From contig NZ_MZNT01000003.1 of NCBI RefSeq assembly GCF_002042965.1, forward strand, positions 310,001-374,000: DNA of 64,000 nucleotides, given 5' to 3'. Of this stretch, positions 1 through 7,762 are shown piece after piece. Origin of the DNA: Paenibacillus sp. 32352 (GTDB taxonomy: Bacteria > Bacillota > Bacilli > Paenibacillales > NBRC-103111). Numbering within the stretch: position 1 is the stretch's first letter; every line of letters starts with the position of its first letter. A program made the translations under genes and the position numbers. The notes under the pieces are model-generated. The model saw only the letters and a list, made by a program, of their open reading frames with translations. It had not been told where the DNA came from and searched no databases.

Positions 1-78
1 TTTGTGATAAGCAGTCATTATGAATATTTATTCTGGGAAATGGCTTATACGCTTGAAGCGTGGCCAGCCTATAAATAA
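1..78 (+). CDS. TenA-like thiaminase II family protein, C-terminal end only
   Basis: Frame 1 is open from the window edge to TAA at 76-78 and encodes the last 25 residues of a protein. The visible tail has the spacing YEYLFWEMAY...WP, which resembles the C-terminal helix of TenA/thiaminase II proteins (thiamin salvage; hydrolysis of aminopyrimidines) as I remember the family. Only the tail is visible, so the catalytic cysteine and the rest of the fold cannot be checked. It shares the AT-rich composition of the following HAD gene. The family call is a resemblance, not a proof. Confidence 0.5.
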   Translation, partial: FVISSHYEYLFWEMAYTLEAWPAYK

Positions 79-251
79 GAAAGAGTACCTGTATATCCCC
101 TTGCGGTTAACAGTGAAAAGAGTTCATGCAATGCTGGACTTAACACTGTAGACCGGAGGGGATTTTTATGAGACGAGGAGCAATACTTTTTTGCGAATGA
201 TAATGCTGTTTCAGGTCTCCTCCAAACATAAGAACTTGTGGGCATGTGCAC

Positions 252-938
252 TTATTTTACAATCTCTATCAGGTATTCTAATTTATTTATTTCGTAAGTA
301 GGTTTAAAGGATGTAGTATTTTCCTTGTGCTTTGGATTGAACCAACAAGTATCAATACCATAGTTAATTCCACCTTGAATATCAGAAGTCAACGAATCGC
401 CTACCATTAGCACGTTGGATTTGTCTGTAATCTGAAGCTTATGAAAAGCATAATCAAAAATTTCTGTTTGTGGTTTTTGGAATCCAGTTAATTCAGAGAT
501 AATAATATGTTCAAATTTACCTCCTATCGGGGAATTATTAATTCTAGATGTTTGTACATCAGTGAAACCGTTAGTAATAATTGCTAAGCGTTTATGCGAG
601 AGATCTTTAATGACTTTTTCAGCTCCTTGGACGAGGTGCGATTGCTCTCCAAGAAACCCCAAATAATCTTGATTGAATAAAACTGCATCAATTTCAAGTT
701 CATGTTCTAAAAATAATCTCTTAAATCTCTCTGAACCTAGTTCAACAAGGCTCAATTTTCCATTTTCTAATTCTCCCCATAACACTTTATTAATTTCTTG
801 GTAACTCTTTTTGAACAGCCTTAAGCTATTTAATAGATTATATTTTTCAAGGACTTTTTTAAAAGCTTGTTTCTCCGATTTAGAAAAATCAAAAAGTGTA
901 TCATCTATATCAAAAAATATAATATCGTAATTCTTCAT
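252..938 (-). CDS. HAD-superfamily hydrolase (YjjG/YfnB type)
   Basis: A 228-residue protein with all HAD motifs: the nucleophile motif DIDDTLFDF near residue 10, a Thr/Asn motif (ITNG) near residue 120, Lys in the GFQKP motif and the acidic motif GDSLTSDI near residue 180. Members of this subgroup are cytoplasmic phosphatases acting on nucleotides or other small phosphates; the substrate cannot be read from sequence. The start follows a good GGGGGAC ribosome site about five bases upstream. Base composition is unlike the rest of the window: bases 301-360 contain 21 G/C and bases 781-840 contain 15, against 32 in a sample 60-base line of the symporter gene. That suggests recent acquisition or an AT-rich island. 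No operon partner is visible. Confidence 0.85.
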   Translation of the reverse strand: MKNYDIIFFDIDDTLFDFSKSEKQAFKKVLEKYNLLNSLRLFKKSYQEINKVLWGELENGKLSLVELGSERFKRLFLEHELEIDAVLFNQDYLGFLGEQSHLVQGAEKVIKDLSHKRLAIITNGFTDVQTSRINNSPIGGKFEHIIISELTGFQKPQTEIFDYAFHKLQITDKSNVLMVGDSLTSDIQGGINYGIDTCWFNPKHKENTTSFKPTYEINKLEYLIEIVK

Positions 939-1261
939 TTTGTCCCCCTATTTTCAAATCTAATTCATATATAAACTCCAAAATTGAGTTCTTTATATTA
1001 TGACCAAGCTGGTGATGAGAATCAACTAAAAATGGCTGACTTCATAATACGAAAGGGAACGATAGTTTTACTTCGCATTTGAAGTGATTCTCGTTTCCTC
1101 TACATGATGTTTTACAAAAAAATAGTTTATAGCTAACGTAATATTGGAGATAGCATCCTAATAAATTGAAAATGGAAGCGCACACACCCTGGTCCATTCA
1201 TCCAAGTCTAGGCAGCTGCCTGCAAGAGCTGCGGCGCAAAAAACGATGGGAGGCTGAGCGT
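939..1261. other. Intergenic stretch between divergent genes
   Basis: AT-rich and without a convincing gene. An imperfect inverted repeat occupies about 1052-1098: a GGGAACGA...ACTTC arm, a 6-base gcattt loop, then GAAGT...TCGTTTCC. It has no T tract, so it is not an obvious terminator. A TTG at 1166 is in frame with the next gene but lacks a ribosome site. Promoters for the two divergent genes must lie here; I could not pick a convincing pair of -35/-10 boxes. Confidence 0.35.
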
Positions 1262-1567
1262 ATGAATGCCAAAGCGGTGGATTACAGTCGCATTGCCAAT
1301 TCTCCTCAATTTAAAGCTTTAATCGCAAGGAAAAAACGATTTCTAGTGCCGATGTCTATCTTTTTCTTCGCTTATTACTTCGCGCTGCCCCTTTTAACCT
1401 CCTATTCCAAAGTGCTGAATGCTCCGGCCTTTGGCTCGGTATCCTGGGCGTGGGTTTTCGCCTTTTCCCAATTCATTATGACTTGGGCGCTTTGTATCGC
1501 GTACTCCCGCAAGTCCAGCCAATATGATGCGATGATCGAGGAAATTACGAGAAATAACGCGTCTTGA
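1262..1567 (+). CDS. DUF485 family small membrane protein (YjcH/YwcB type)
   Basis: A 101-residue protein with two hydrophobic segments, starting SPQFKALIARKKRF before the first helix and containing FAFSQFIMTWAL in the second. This is the DUF485 pattern, a small inner-membrane partner nearly always encoded just before an acetate/solute:sodium symporter. The frame is open further upstream (TTG at 1166), but ATG 1262 has a clear GGGAGG site at 1248-1253, eight bases away, and gives the family's usual length. The symporter gene starts 43 bases downstream, so the two are probably one operon, as in yjcH-actP and ywcB-ywcA. Confidence 0.85.
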   Translation: MNAKAVDYSRIANSPQFKALIARKKRFLVPMSIFFFAYYFALPLLTSYSKVLNAPAFGSVSWAWVFAFSQFIMTWALCIAYSRKSSQYDAMIEEITRNNAS

Positions 1568-1610
1568 ATCGGGTAAACCGCACGGTGAAAAGCCGAAGGA
1601 GGAAAAAAGG

Positions 1611-3140
1611 ATGAATACGTCTGCATTCATATTATTTTTGGGGATTGTGGCCATCACCTTGATCATCACCTATTATGCGGCCAAAAAGACCAATTCGACG
1701 AACGAGTTTTATACGGCGGGCGGGGGATTGACGGGATGGCAGAACGGATGGGCGATTGCGGGAGATTATATGTCGGCAGCCTCGTTTCTCGGTATTGCGG
1801 GAACGATTGCTTTATCGGGGTTTGACGGCTTTTTCTACAGCATCGGCTTTCTTGTAGCTTATCTGGTCGTTCTATATCTGGTTGCTGAGCCGCTGCGCAA
1901 TCTTGGAAAATATACAATGGCGGATATGATCGCGGCAAGGTTTAACAATAAAAAGATTCGCGGGGTCGCAGCGTTGAACACGATTACGATCTCGATCTTT
2001 TATATGATTGCCCAGCTGGTGGGGGCAGGGTCGCTGATTAAGCTGCTGTTAGGGTTGGATTACGTGACCTCCGTCTTGATCGTAGGGGCTTTGATGACGG
2101 TGTACGTGGTATTCGGCGGCATGCGTGCCACTTCGTGGGTACAGATTACCAAGGCGGTTCTTTTGATGGGGGGCACCTTCATCGTCTCGATCATCGTGCT
2201 GGCGAAGTTTCACTTCAGCATTACCGAAATGTTCGAGCAGATGAAGACAGCGACACCGCTGAAGGAAAGCTTCCTGAATCCCGGGAATAAATACAAGGTG
2301 CCGCTGGATACGCTATCCTTGAACCTGGCGCTCGTGCTAGGAACGGCTGGCTTACCGCATATTCTGACGCGCTTCTTCACGGTGAAGGATGCGCCGACGG
2401 CAAGAAGCTCCGTCGTTCATGCAACCTGGCTGATCGGAATTTTCTATATTATGACGATCTTCCTTGGCTTCGGCGCAGCGGCCTTCGTAGGCTACGATAA
2501 TATATTGGCCGCGGACAAGGGAGGCAATATGGCGGCTCCGCTATTAGCCAAAGCGCTTGGCGGCGACCTGTTCTTCGCCTTTATTTCGGCAGTAGCGTTC
2601 GCGACCATTCTTGCAGTGGTGACCGGACTGGTGCTGGCTGCAGCCTCTGCCTTCGCCCATGACTTCTATACTCATATTATCCGTAAAGGAGATGCAAACG
2701 AGAAGGAGCAGATGAGCGTCGCTCGCTGGGCTTCCGTGGGGGTAGCGGTCGTTTCCATCCTGCTGTCGCTGTTTGCACAAAAGCTGAATGTGGCGTTCCT
2801 CGTGTCCGTCGCCTTTGCTATTGCGGCAAGCGCGAACCTGCCCGTAATTCTGTTTACTATCTTCTGGAGACGCTTTAACACGGCAGGTGCAATAACCGGG
2901 ATGCTGACAGGCTTGATCAGCGCACTCATTCTGGTTATTGTAAGCCCGAGCGTCTGGAGTCCCGAGCCGGGCAAGGCCATCCTGGTCGGGCAAGCGCTGT
3001 TCCCTTATGCGAACCCGGGCATCATTTCCATACCGCTCGGCTTCCTAGGCGCATGGATCGGAACCTGGCTGTCACGTTCATCCGATTCAGCGAAATATGA
3101 TGAAATCCTGGTTAAGGCGCATACGGGGATGAAGCTGTAG
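1611..3140 (+). CDS. Sodium:solute symporter, ActP/YwcA type (probable acetate or short monocarboxylate uptake)
   Basis: A 509-residue polytopic protein with about 13 membrane segments. The N-terminal part contains FYTAGGGLTGWQNGW and AGDYMSAASFLG (about residues 35-62), the SSS-family signature around the sodium site in the first core helices. E. coli ActP imports acetate; the Bacillus homologue YwcA is less characterised, so the substrate here is inferred. The start ATG follows GGAGGAAAAAAGG. It is coupled to the upstream DUF485 gene and ends before a strong terminator at 3194. Confidence 0.88.
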   Translation: MNTSAFILFLGIVAITLIITYYAAKKTNSTNEFYTAGGGLTGWQNGWAIAGDYMSAASFLGIAGTIALSGFDGFFYSIGFLVAYLVVLYLVAEPLRNLGKYTMADMIAARFNNKKIRGVAALNTITISIFYMIAQLVGAGSLIKLLLGLDYVTSVLIVGALMTVYVVFGGMRATSWVQITKAVLLMGGTFIVSIIVLAKFHFSITEMFEQMKTATPLKESFLNPGNKYKVPLDTLSLNLALVLGTAGLPHILTRFFTVKDAPTARSSVVHATWLIGIFYIMTIFLGFGAAAFVGYDNILAADKGGNMAAPLLAKALGGDLFFAFISAVAFATILAVVTGLVLAAASAFAHDFYTHIIRKGDANEKEQMSVARWASVGVAVVSILLSLFAQKLNVAFLVSVAFAIAASANLPVILFTIFWRRFNTAGAITGMLTGLISALILVIVSPSVWSPEPGKAILVGQALFPYANPGIISIPLGFLGAWIGTWLSRSSDSAKYDEILVKAHTGMKL

Positions 3141-3193
3141 AGCTGCAGCTGTATCAGTCATTCATAGCAGGGGTGGCGAGACAAGAAGCAAGA

Positions 3194-3226
3194 AGACCGA
3201 GCGCGGTATACGCCCGGTCTTTTTTT
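3194..3226 (+). terminator. Rho-independent terminator after the symporter operon
   Basis: Stem AGACCGaGCG / CGCcCGGTCT with a 7-base loop, followed by seven T residues. It separates the symporter from the converging small gene at 3242-3457. Confidence 0.9.
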
Positions 3227-3241
3227 GCTTGCTAAGCATCC

Positions 3242-3457
3242 TTATCGCTTCTTCATCTCGAAAAACTCACAGGAGCTTCGCGAATGATAGGTCACATCGC
3301 TGACTCCCGCTTGCGTCACGATGAAGGAATCCGTAAAGCGGGTAATCACGACGCCGGAATCCACAATATGATCGTCCTGAAACACGCGTACTTTGGACTG
3401 ACGGTCCATCGCTTCCTGAAAATCGGCATCGGTGACGAGTCGGCGGTTCATGGCCAT
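3242..3457 (-). CDS. Small conserved hypothetical protein, 71 residues
   Basis: I do not recognise a named family. The 71-residue product is charged at the N terminus (MNRRLVTDADFQEAM), has a central beta-rich stretch (KVRVFQDDHIVDSGVVITRF) and ends EFFEMKKR; it has no signal peptide or membrane segment. The coding call rests on an AGGAG site ten bases before ATG 3457, a terminator facing it on the other side, and normal codon use. A second in-frame ATG two codons later is equally possible. The overlapping forward frames lack a comparable ribosome site. Confidence 0.55.
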   Translation of the reverse strand: MAMNRRLVTDADFQEAMDRQSKVRVFQDDHIVDSGVVITRFTDSFIVTQAGVSDVTYHSRSSCEFFEMKKR

Positions 3458-3625
3458 GGGTCAGAATCTCCTATTGTATCCATATTTGAAAAGGCTATCG
3501 CCTATTATAACAGAAAAGGAGACGGGCTTGCAGACCTTGAGTGAAAAGCTCGTGACCCCATTTCCAACTTGTGGTATGTTGGATGGGCGGAGGCTTCGCA
3601 CAATCGATAAGGGAGAAGGATAGGA

Positions 3626-5059
3626 ATGAAGAAATGGGTTGCGCTATTGCTGCTGGCCTCTCTCTGCCTATATCAATATTTCAGCTTGAATACCGCGGAT
3701 CAGGATCCGTTCCTGATTACGGACTACAGCCGGCTGCATCCTGTCAAGGTGGAGCGGGTCGTGCAGGGCCGCGAGGAGGAGCAGCTGGTTCATCTGCTGC
3801 AGGAAGCACGGGACAAGCATCTTACCGTATCCATCGCAGGCCAGCGGCACAGTCAGGGAGGTCATACCTATTATAAGGACGGTATCGTTGTCGACATGAC
3901 TTCATTTAATAAAATCATCTCCATGGACCTGCAGGCGCGAACTATCCGCGTTCAGGCAGGCGCGACGTGGAATGATGTTCAGGAGGCCGTCAATCCGTAT
4001 GGACTGTCGGTCAAGACGATGCAGTCCCAGAATATTTTTACCGTAGGCGGATCTATCAGCATCAATGCCCATGGAAGAGATATTCGCAATGGCTCCTTAA
4101 TCAAAAGCGTGGAGTCGTTTCGACTGCTGACGGCCGACGGCCAGGTGAAGCAGGTGAGCAGGACTGAGCATGCGGACTTGTTCCCTCTGGTTCTGGGAGG
4201 CTATGGTTTGTTCGGCATTATCCTGGATGTGACCTTAACGCTTACGGAAGACGAAGTATACAGGATATCAACGGAGAGGATGACGGTTGAGGATTACAGC
4301 GGATATTTTAGAAGCCAGGTTCAAGCCGAGCCCGATATCCATATGCACATCGCCCGCATCTCGGTTGCTCCGGATTCGTTCCTTAAGGAAATGTATGCCA
4401 TCAATTACAAGGTGGATAGGGAGCTCCCTCTTCGGCAGTATCAATCCTTGAAGACAACGGAGGATTGGGTGATACCGACCAAGCTGCTGTTTCAGATGAA
4501 CCGCGCCTCGGACAGCGGAAAGAACATGTTCTGGCGGATGCAGCAGTGGTATTTCAACCGGCAGCAGCAGTCGGTCATCAGCCGAAACAATGCCATGCGG
4601 TCGGAATCGCAGTTCATGGAGTACAGGGAGGCAGGCAGAAATGACCTGCTTCAGGAATACTTTATTCCGGTCAATGAGTTTTCCTCTTTTGTCCAAAGCT
4701 TTGGGGAAGTGCTGAAGGACGAGCATTTGAATTTGCTGAACATTACGGTGCGTTATGTCAATCAGGATCGGGAAGCGGTTCTCTCTTACGCTCAAGAGGA
4801 TATGTTCGCTCTCGTCTGCTTGTTTAACGTTCCTTTGTCGGACGAAGGGCAGGAGAGATTCAAACAAAGCATTCAAAGTGTTATCGATCGGGTTATTGCC
4901 CACAAGGGGAAGTATTATTTGCCGTATGCGGCGTATCCGAAGCGGGAGCAATTTGAGGCGGCCTACCCGCGTTCCCGCGAATTTTGGGACAAGAAATCCG
5001 AGTACGACCCCGAAGGGTTGTTTATGAATTATTTTTACCAACAATACAAGGGGGACTAG
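3626..5059 (+). CDS. Secreted or membrane-anchored FAD-linked oxidase (FAD_binding_4 family)
   Basis: A 477-residue protein. Residues 2-17 are a hydrophobic N-terminal anchor or signal segment. Residues about 40-185 form a PCMH-type FAD-binding domain with VSIAGQRHSQGGH and GGSISINAHGRD, the pyrophosphate-binding signatures of the family. The C-terminal half is the substrate cap and ends with an EYDPEGLFMNYF motif typical of these oxidases. Relatives include aldonolactone, alditol and DprE1-type oxidases; the substrate cannot be assigned. The start ATG has GGGAGAAGGA at 3611-3620. The following MFS-like gene begins seven bases after the stop, so they are co-transcribed. Confidence 0.82.
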   Translation: MKKWVALLLLASLCLYQYFSLNTADQDPFLITDYSRLHPVKVERVVQGREEEQLVHLLQEARDKHLTVSIAGQRHSQGGHTYYKDGIVVDMTSFNKIISMDLQARTIRVQAGATWNDVQEAVNPYGLSVKTMQSQNIFTVGGSISINAHGRDIRNGSLIKSVESFRLLTADGQVKQVSRTEHADLFPLVLGGYGLFGIILDVTLTLTEDEVYRISTERMTVEDYSGYFRSQVQAEPDIHMHIARISVAPDSFLKEMYAINYKVDRELPLRQYQSLKTTEDWVIPTKLLFQMNRASDSGKNMFWRMQQWYFNRQQQSVISRNNAMRSESQFMEYREAGRNDLLQEYFIPVNEFSSFVQSFGEVLKDEHLNLLNITVRYVNQDREAVLSYAQEDMFALVCLFNVPLSDEGQERFKQSIQSVIDRVIAHKGKYYLPYAAYPKREQFEAAYPRSREFWDKKSEYDPEGLFMNYFYQQYKGD

Positions 5060-5065
5060 CCTGAT

Positions 5066-5620
5066 ATGAAGCTTCGCTGGCTTATCCGTTCACAAAGCAT
5101 CGTCACGCTGGCGGGAGGAATGATTTATCCGTATTATCTGCTGTTTCTAAAAAACCTGGGGAACAGCTATTCCAAGTACGGGCTTGCATTCGCTGTCTTT
5201 ACGATAAGCTCGGCTGTCGTATCCCAATGGATCGCGCCCAAGCTAGACCGATATGCCGTAACGATACTTGCAGCAAGCTCCGCGGGCATGATGATCGTCA
5301 TGCTGCTGTTCCCGTGGGTTTCCTCATACGTGTGGGTACTCCTGCTTCAATGGATCATGGGCAGCTGCAACGCGCTGCAAAAAACAACCGAAAAAGTGCT
5401 GCTGGCCGATTATACCGAAAAAGGGGACCGGGGCGGAACGGTCGGAACGTATCATTTTTGGACTTCGATTGCTTCCGGCTTCGCCGTTTTGCTGGGGGGC
5501 TTCATGATGGATTGGATGACGATGAACGCCTTGTTCTATGCCAGTGCCCTATTATACGGTGTCGGCGCATGGGTCGTATGGCGCCAAAGGAGAGAGAAAT
5601 TGGATAATTTAGGACGCTAA
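5066..5620 (+). CDS. Half-size MFS-like membrane protein (six predicted helices)
   Basis: A 184-residue protein with six hydrophobic segments, about half a canonical 12-helix MFS carrier. The loop after helix 2 (PKLDRYAV) and the stretch VGTYHFWTSIASGFAVLLGGFMMD resemble MFS loop 2-3 and helix 5 regions. No second half follows: the next 118 bases hold only the des promoter region. It is therefore a genuine half-transporter (possibly dimeric) or a decayed gene. It starts seven bases after the FAD oxidase stop, and the ribosome site overlaps that gene's end, so translation is probably coupled. The cargo is unknown; a link to the oxidase's substrate or product is inference. Confidence 0.65.
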   Translation: MKLRWLIRSQSIVTLAGGMIYPYYLLFLKNLGNSYSKYGLAFAVFTISSAVVSQWIAPKLDRYAVTILAASSAGMMIVMLLFPWVSSYVWVLLLQWIMGSCNALQKTTEKVLLADYTEKGDRGGTVGTYHFWTSIASGFAVLLGGFMMDWMTMNALFYASALLYGVGAWVVWRQRREKLDNLGR

Positions 5621-5654
5621 TATTTCGATGGAAAAAATATTTTTTTATTGAAGT

Positions 5655-5702
5655 GCAACCTTTCCTTCTTATCGTCGTATAATCAAGGTTGGTATATAAC
5701 CT
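5655..5702 (+). promoter_or_regulatory. Candidate promoter and dyad upstream of des
   Basis: A perfect -10 hexamer TATAAT lies at 5678-5683. No good -35 box stands at 16-18 bases, which suggests activator dependence. Just downstream, 5686-5702 is a dyad AGGTT-N7-AACCT in the untranslated leader. In B. subtilis des is switched on at low temperature by DesK/DesR; I see no recognisable DesR box and make no claim about it. Confidence 0.45.
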
Positions 5703-5738
5703 ACTATACGTAAACATGGAGAGGAAGATTGTATTAGA

Positions 5739-6752
5739 ATGCTTCATAAGGAACAAGACGGCTGGCGTAAGGACATCGCGCCATACGAGAGACCCCGCAT
5801 TAAGAGCAGCGTATGGCAAATCATTAATACGGTTGTGCCGTTTTTCCTGCTTTGGTATTTAGCTTATGTGAGTTTATCGGTTTCATTTTGGTTAACCCTG
5901 TTATTGGCCATTCCTGCCGGCGGATTTCTAGTTCGAATCTTCATCATTTTCCATGACTGCTGCCACAAATCGTTTTTTCGAAATAAAGCAGCGAACGAAA
6001 TTATCGGTACCATTACAGGAATTATGACCTGCTGCCCCTACAACCAATGGAGGCACAGCCACTCGGTTCACCATGCGACAAGCGGTAATTTGAACAAGCG
6101 GGGAACGGGGGACATATGGACTTTGACGGTTGAGGAGTATGGAGCTTCCTCATTTCCTAAACGATTGTTGTATAGGCTCTACCGCAATCCGCTGGTCATG
6201 TTCGGTCTCGGTCCGATCTACATCTTCCTGATCGATTATCGGTTTAATCGGAGAAATGCCGGCTTTAAGGAAAGAATGAACACATACATTACCAATCTTA
6301 GTATAGTCGGGACAGCCGCTTTGCTTTGCTGGTCTATTGGCTGGCAATCCTTTCTTATGGTGCAGGGCCCGATATTCTTCATCTCGGGTGCTGCAGGGAT
6401 TTGGCTCTTTTATGTTCAGCATCAGTTTGAGGATACGTATTATGAGAATGAGGAGCATTGGGATTATGTTCAGGCGGCTTTGAAGGGAAGCTCCTTTTAC
6501 AAGCTGCCTCGAATCTTACACTGGATTACGGGAAATATCGGCTTTCATCATATTCATCATTTGAGTCCTCGTGTACCGAATTATTATCTTGAGCACGCTC
6601 ATAACGCGAACCCGGTATTGAGGGACGTCAATACGATTACGCTGTTAACCAGCTTGAAATCGTTGAAGTTCAGAATATGGGATGAGGATAGCAAGCAGTT
6701 TGTAGGCTTTAAACATATGAAGCAGCTTAAGGTAAAACCGAAAATAGAATAA
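5739..6752 (+). CDS. des: Acyl-lipid desaturase Des
   Basis: A 337-residue integral membrane desaturase with the three histidine boxes that bind the di-iron centre: HDCCH (near residue 70), HSHSVHH (near 107) and HHIHH (near 270). Many stretches match B. subtilis Des as I remember it, including IFIIFHDCCH, KRGTGDIW, LLVQGPIF-like and LSPRVPNY. Des introduces a cis double bond into membrane phospholipid acyl chains to restore fluidity in the cold, using electrons from a flavodoxin or ferredoxin. It stands alone between its own promoter and a terminator. The start ATG lies about 11 bases after GGAGAGGAAG. Confidence 0.93.
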   Translation: MLHKEQDGWRKDIAPYERPRIKSSVWQIINTVVPFFLLWYLAYVSLSVSFWLTLLLAIPAGGFLVRIFIIFHDCCHKSFFRNKAANEIIGTITGIMTCCPYNQWRHSHSVHHATSGNLNKRGTGDIWTLTVEEYGASSFPKRLLYRLYRNPLVMFGLGPIYIFLIDYRFNRRNAGFKERMNTYITNLSIVGTAALLCWSIGWQSFLMVQGPIFFISGAAGIWLFYVQHQFEDTYYENEEHWDYVQAALKGSSFYKLPRILHWITGNIGFHHIHHLSPRVPNYYLEHAHNANPVLRDVNTITLLTSLKSLKFRIWDEDSKQFVGFKHMKQLKVKPKIE

Positions 6753-6768
6753 AGAAGCGTTAAAGGAG

Positions 6769-6796
6769 AAGGCATTCGTGAGGGAATGCCTTTTTT
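6769..6796 (+). terminator. Rho-independent terminator after des
   Basis: Stem GGCATTC / GAATGCC with a short GTGAGG loop region, followed by six T residues. It also lies at the 3' end of the converging ATPase gene. Confidence 0.9.
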
Positions 6797-6816
6797 GTAT
6801 TTATAGCGAACCATGG

Positions 6817-7419
6817 TCAGAAGAAGGTCGTCCCGTCCCCATAAATAAACCGCTCAAGCTCGGATAGCTTTGCGTCGGATAACGTCTCCGAATTGTCCAG
6901 GTAGAGGACCGGGCACGCGGAGGAATCCCATTGAATCGTCTTGCGCGTTAAGGATGGGCTAAAGCTGCTCCAGTTATTCAGCTTCCAATCGTCCAGCTCC
7001 GAGCCTCTCGCCGTAATCCGTTCGCGATAGACGGAAGCGTCGCGCAAATAAACGTACACTGCCTTTACCTCTACCTCGCGAGCCGCCGCTCCGATACGAT
7101 TCAGCTCCTGGTCAAGCCACGAGACATTCTCAATTTCTTTGGTAAACGGGCCGACGACATAAGTGTCGATTCCGAGTTCAAGGTTTTCCAGGGCGGCATC
7201 CATCGTGATCCGATAGCCCAGGTCGCGGCAGTGTTTCTTGTATACAGGGGAGTCCCGATCGGTAGGATCCAGTCCGGATAGCGTCATAATCGTCTCGGCT
7301 GCCGGACGCAGCAGCGTGTCCATATCGAAAAAGGCAGGACGATGCTGTCGCGCTAGCGCCTTAGCCAGAGTGGTCTTTCCTGCGCCCGCAGGTCCTATGA
7401 AAAACACGAGTTTGGGCAT
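6817..7419 (-). CDS. P-loop kinase-like ATPase (AAA_33/zeta-toxin-like fold)
   Basis: A 200-residue cytoplasmic protein with Walker A GPAGAGKTT at residues 8-16 and an Asp-rich strand (FFDMDTLL) about 20 residues later. This is the layout of small nucleotide or sugar kinases and zeta-toxin-like NTPases. A VYLRDASVYRERI segment could be the lid region carrying arginines. The substrate is unknown. I place the start at ATG 7419 because GGAGGAAGC lies directly upstream; an in-frame ATG at 7473 has no such site. There is no antitoxin-like neighbour, so a toxin role is unlikely. Confidence 0.75.
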   Translation of the reverse strand: MPKLVFFIGPAGAGKTTLAKALARQHRPAFFDMDTLLRPAAETIMTLSGLDPTDRDSPVYKKHCRDLGYRITMDAALENLELGIDTYVVGPFTKEIENVSWLDQELNRIGAAAREVEVKAVYVYLRDASVYRERITARGSELDDWKLNNWSSFSPSLTRKTIQWDSSACPVLYLDNSETLSDAKLSELERFIYGDGTTFF

Positions 7420-7762
7420 AGCTTCCTCCGTAAGGTTATGATTAGTGATACAAGTCTCCCCATATTGTAGCATAATCTGGAACTCGCGTAGTATACAGTG
7501 GAGTTAGTTATTGGGGAAATCGGAGATTGGCTGAAGCAGATTGATATTCATTCGCTATAAACTTTTTGGTAATAACCTACAAATCGGCATAAAAGAATGA
7601 AAACAAAGAAATCCGATTTGTATTGGAAGCATTGGGTTTATCTCATTTTTATAAAGAAATTTTTAATATTTTTAATGACAACTTGGTCAATTAACCATAA
7701 AATAGAAGACAATACGAATTACATAATTTTTCCGTTACAAGAAAAATGATCCTGAATTTGAA
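7420..7762. other. AT-rich divergent promoter region before the peptide importer operon
   Basis: No gene seen. A plausible sigma-A promoter for the importer operon is ATGACA at 7675-7680, a 17-base spacer and TAAAAT at 7698-7703. The region between about 7550 and 7740 is strongly AT-rich with repeated TTTTTAATATTTTTAAT tracts, the kind of sequence often bound by global regulators such as CodY or AbrB; no specific box was identified. Confidence 0.5.
7675..7703 (+). promoter_or_regulatory. Candidate sigma-A promoter of the peptide importer operon
   Basis: ATGACA (-35-like), exactly 17 bases, TAAAAT (-10-like). It stands about 60-75 bases before the start codon of the first ATPase gene. Confidence 0.5.

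Noticed and set aside
69..251. 60-codon minus-strand frame at the left edge
   Set aside because: No ribosome site, no recognisable product, and it overlaps the TenA-like 3' end.
160..300. Plus-strand short frames after GGAGGGG (a 10-residue peptide, then a 34-residue hydrophobic peptide starting near 199)
   Set aside because: The strong ribosome site is intriguing, but the first frame is only ten codons and the second runs into the HAD gene's 3' end. A gene remnant is possible but unsupported.
4268..5044. 258-codon minus-strand frame over the FAD oxidase
   Set aside because: It lies antisense to a well-supported gene and has no family features or ribosome site.
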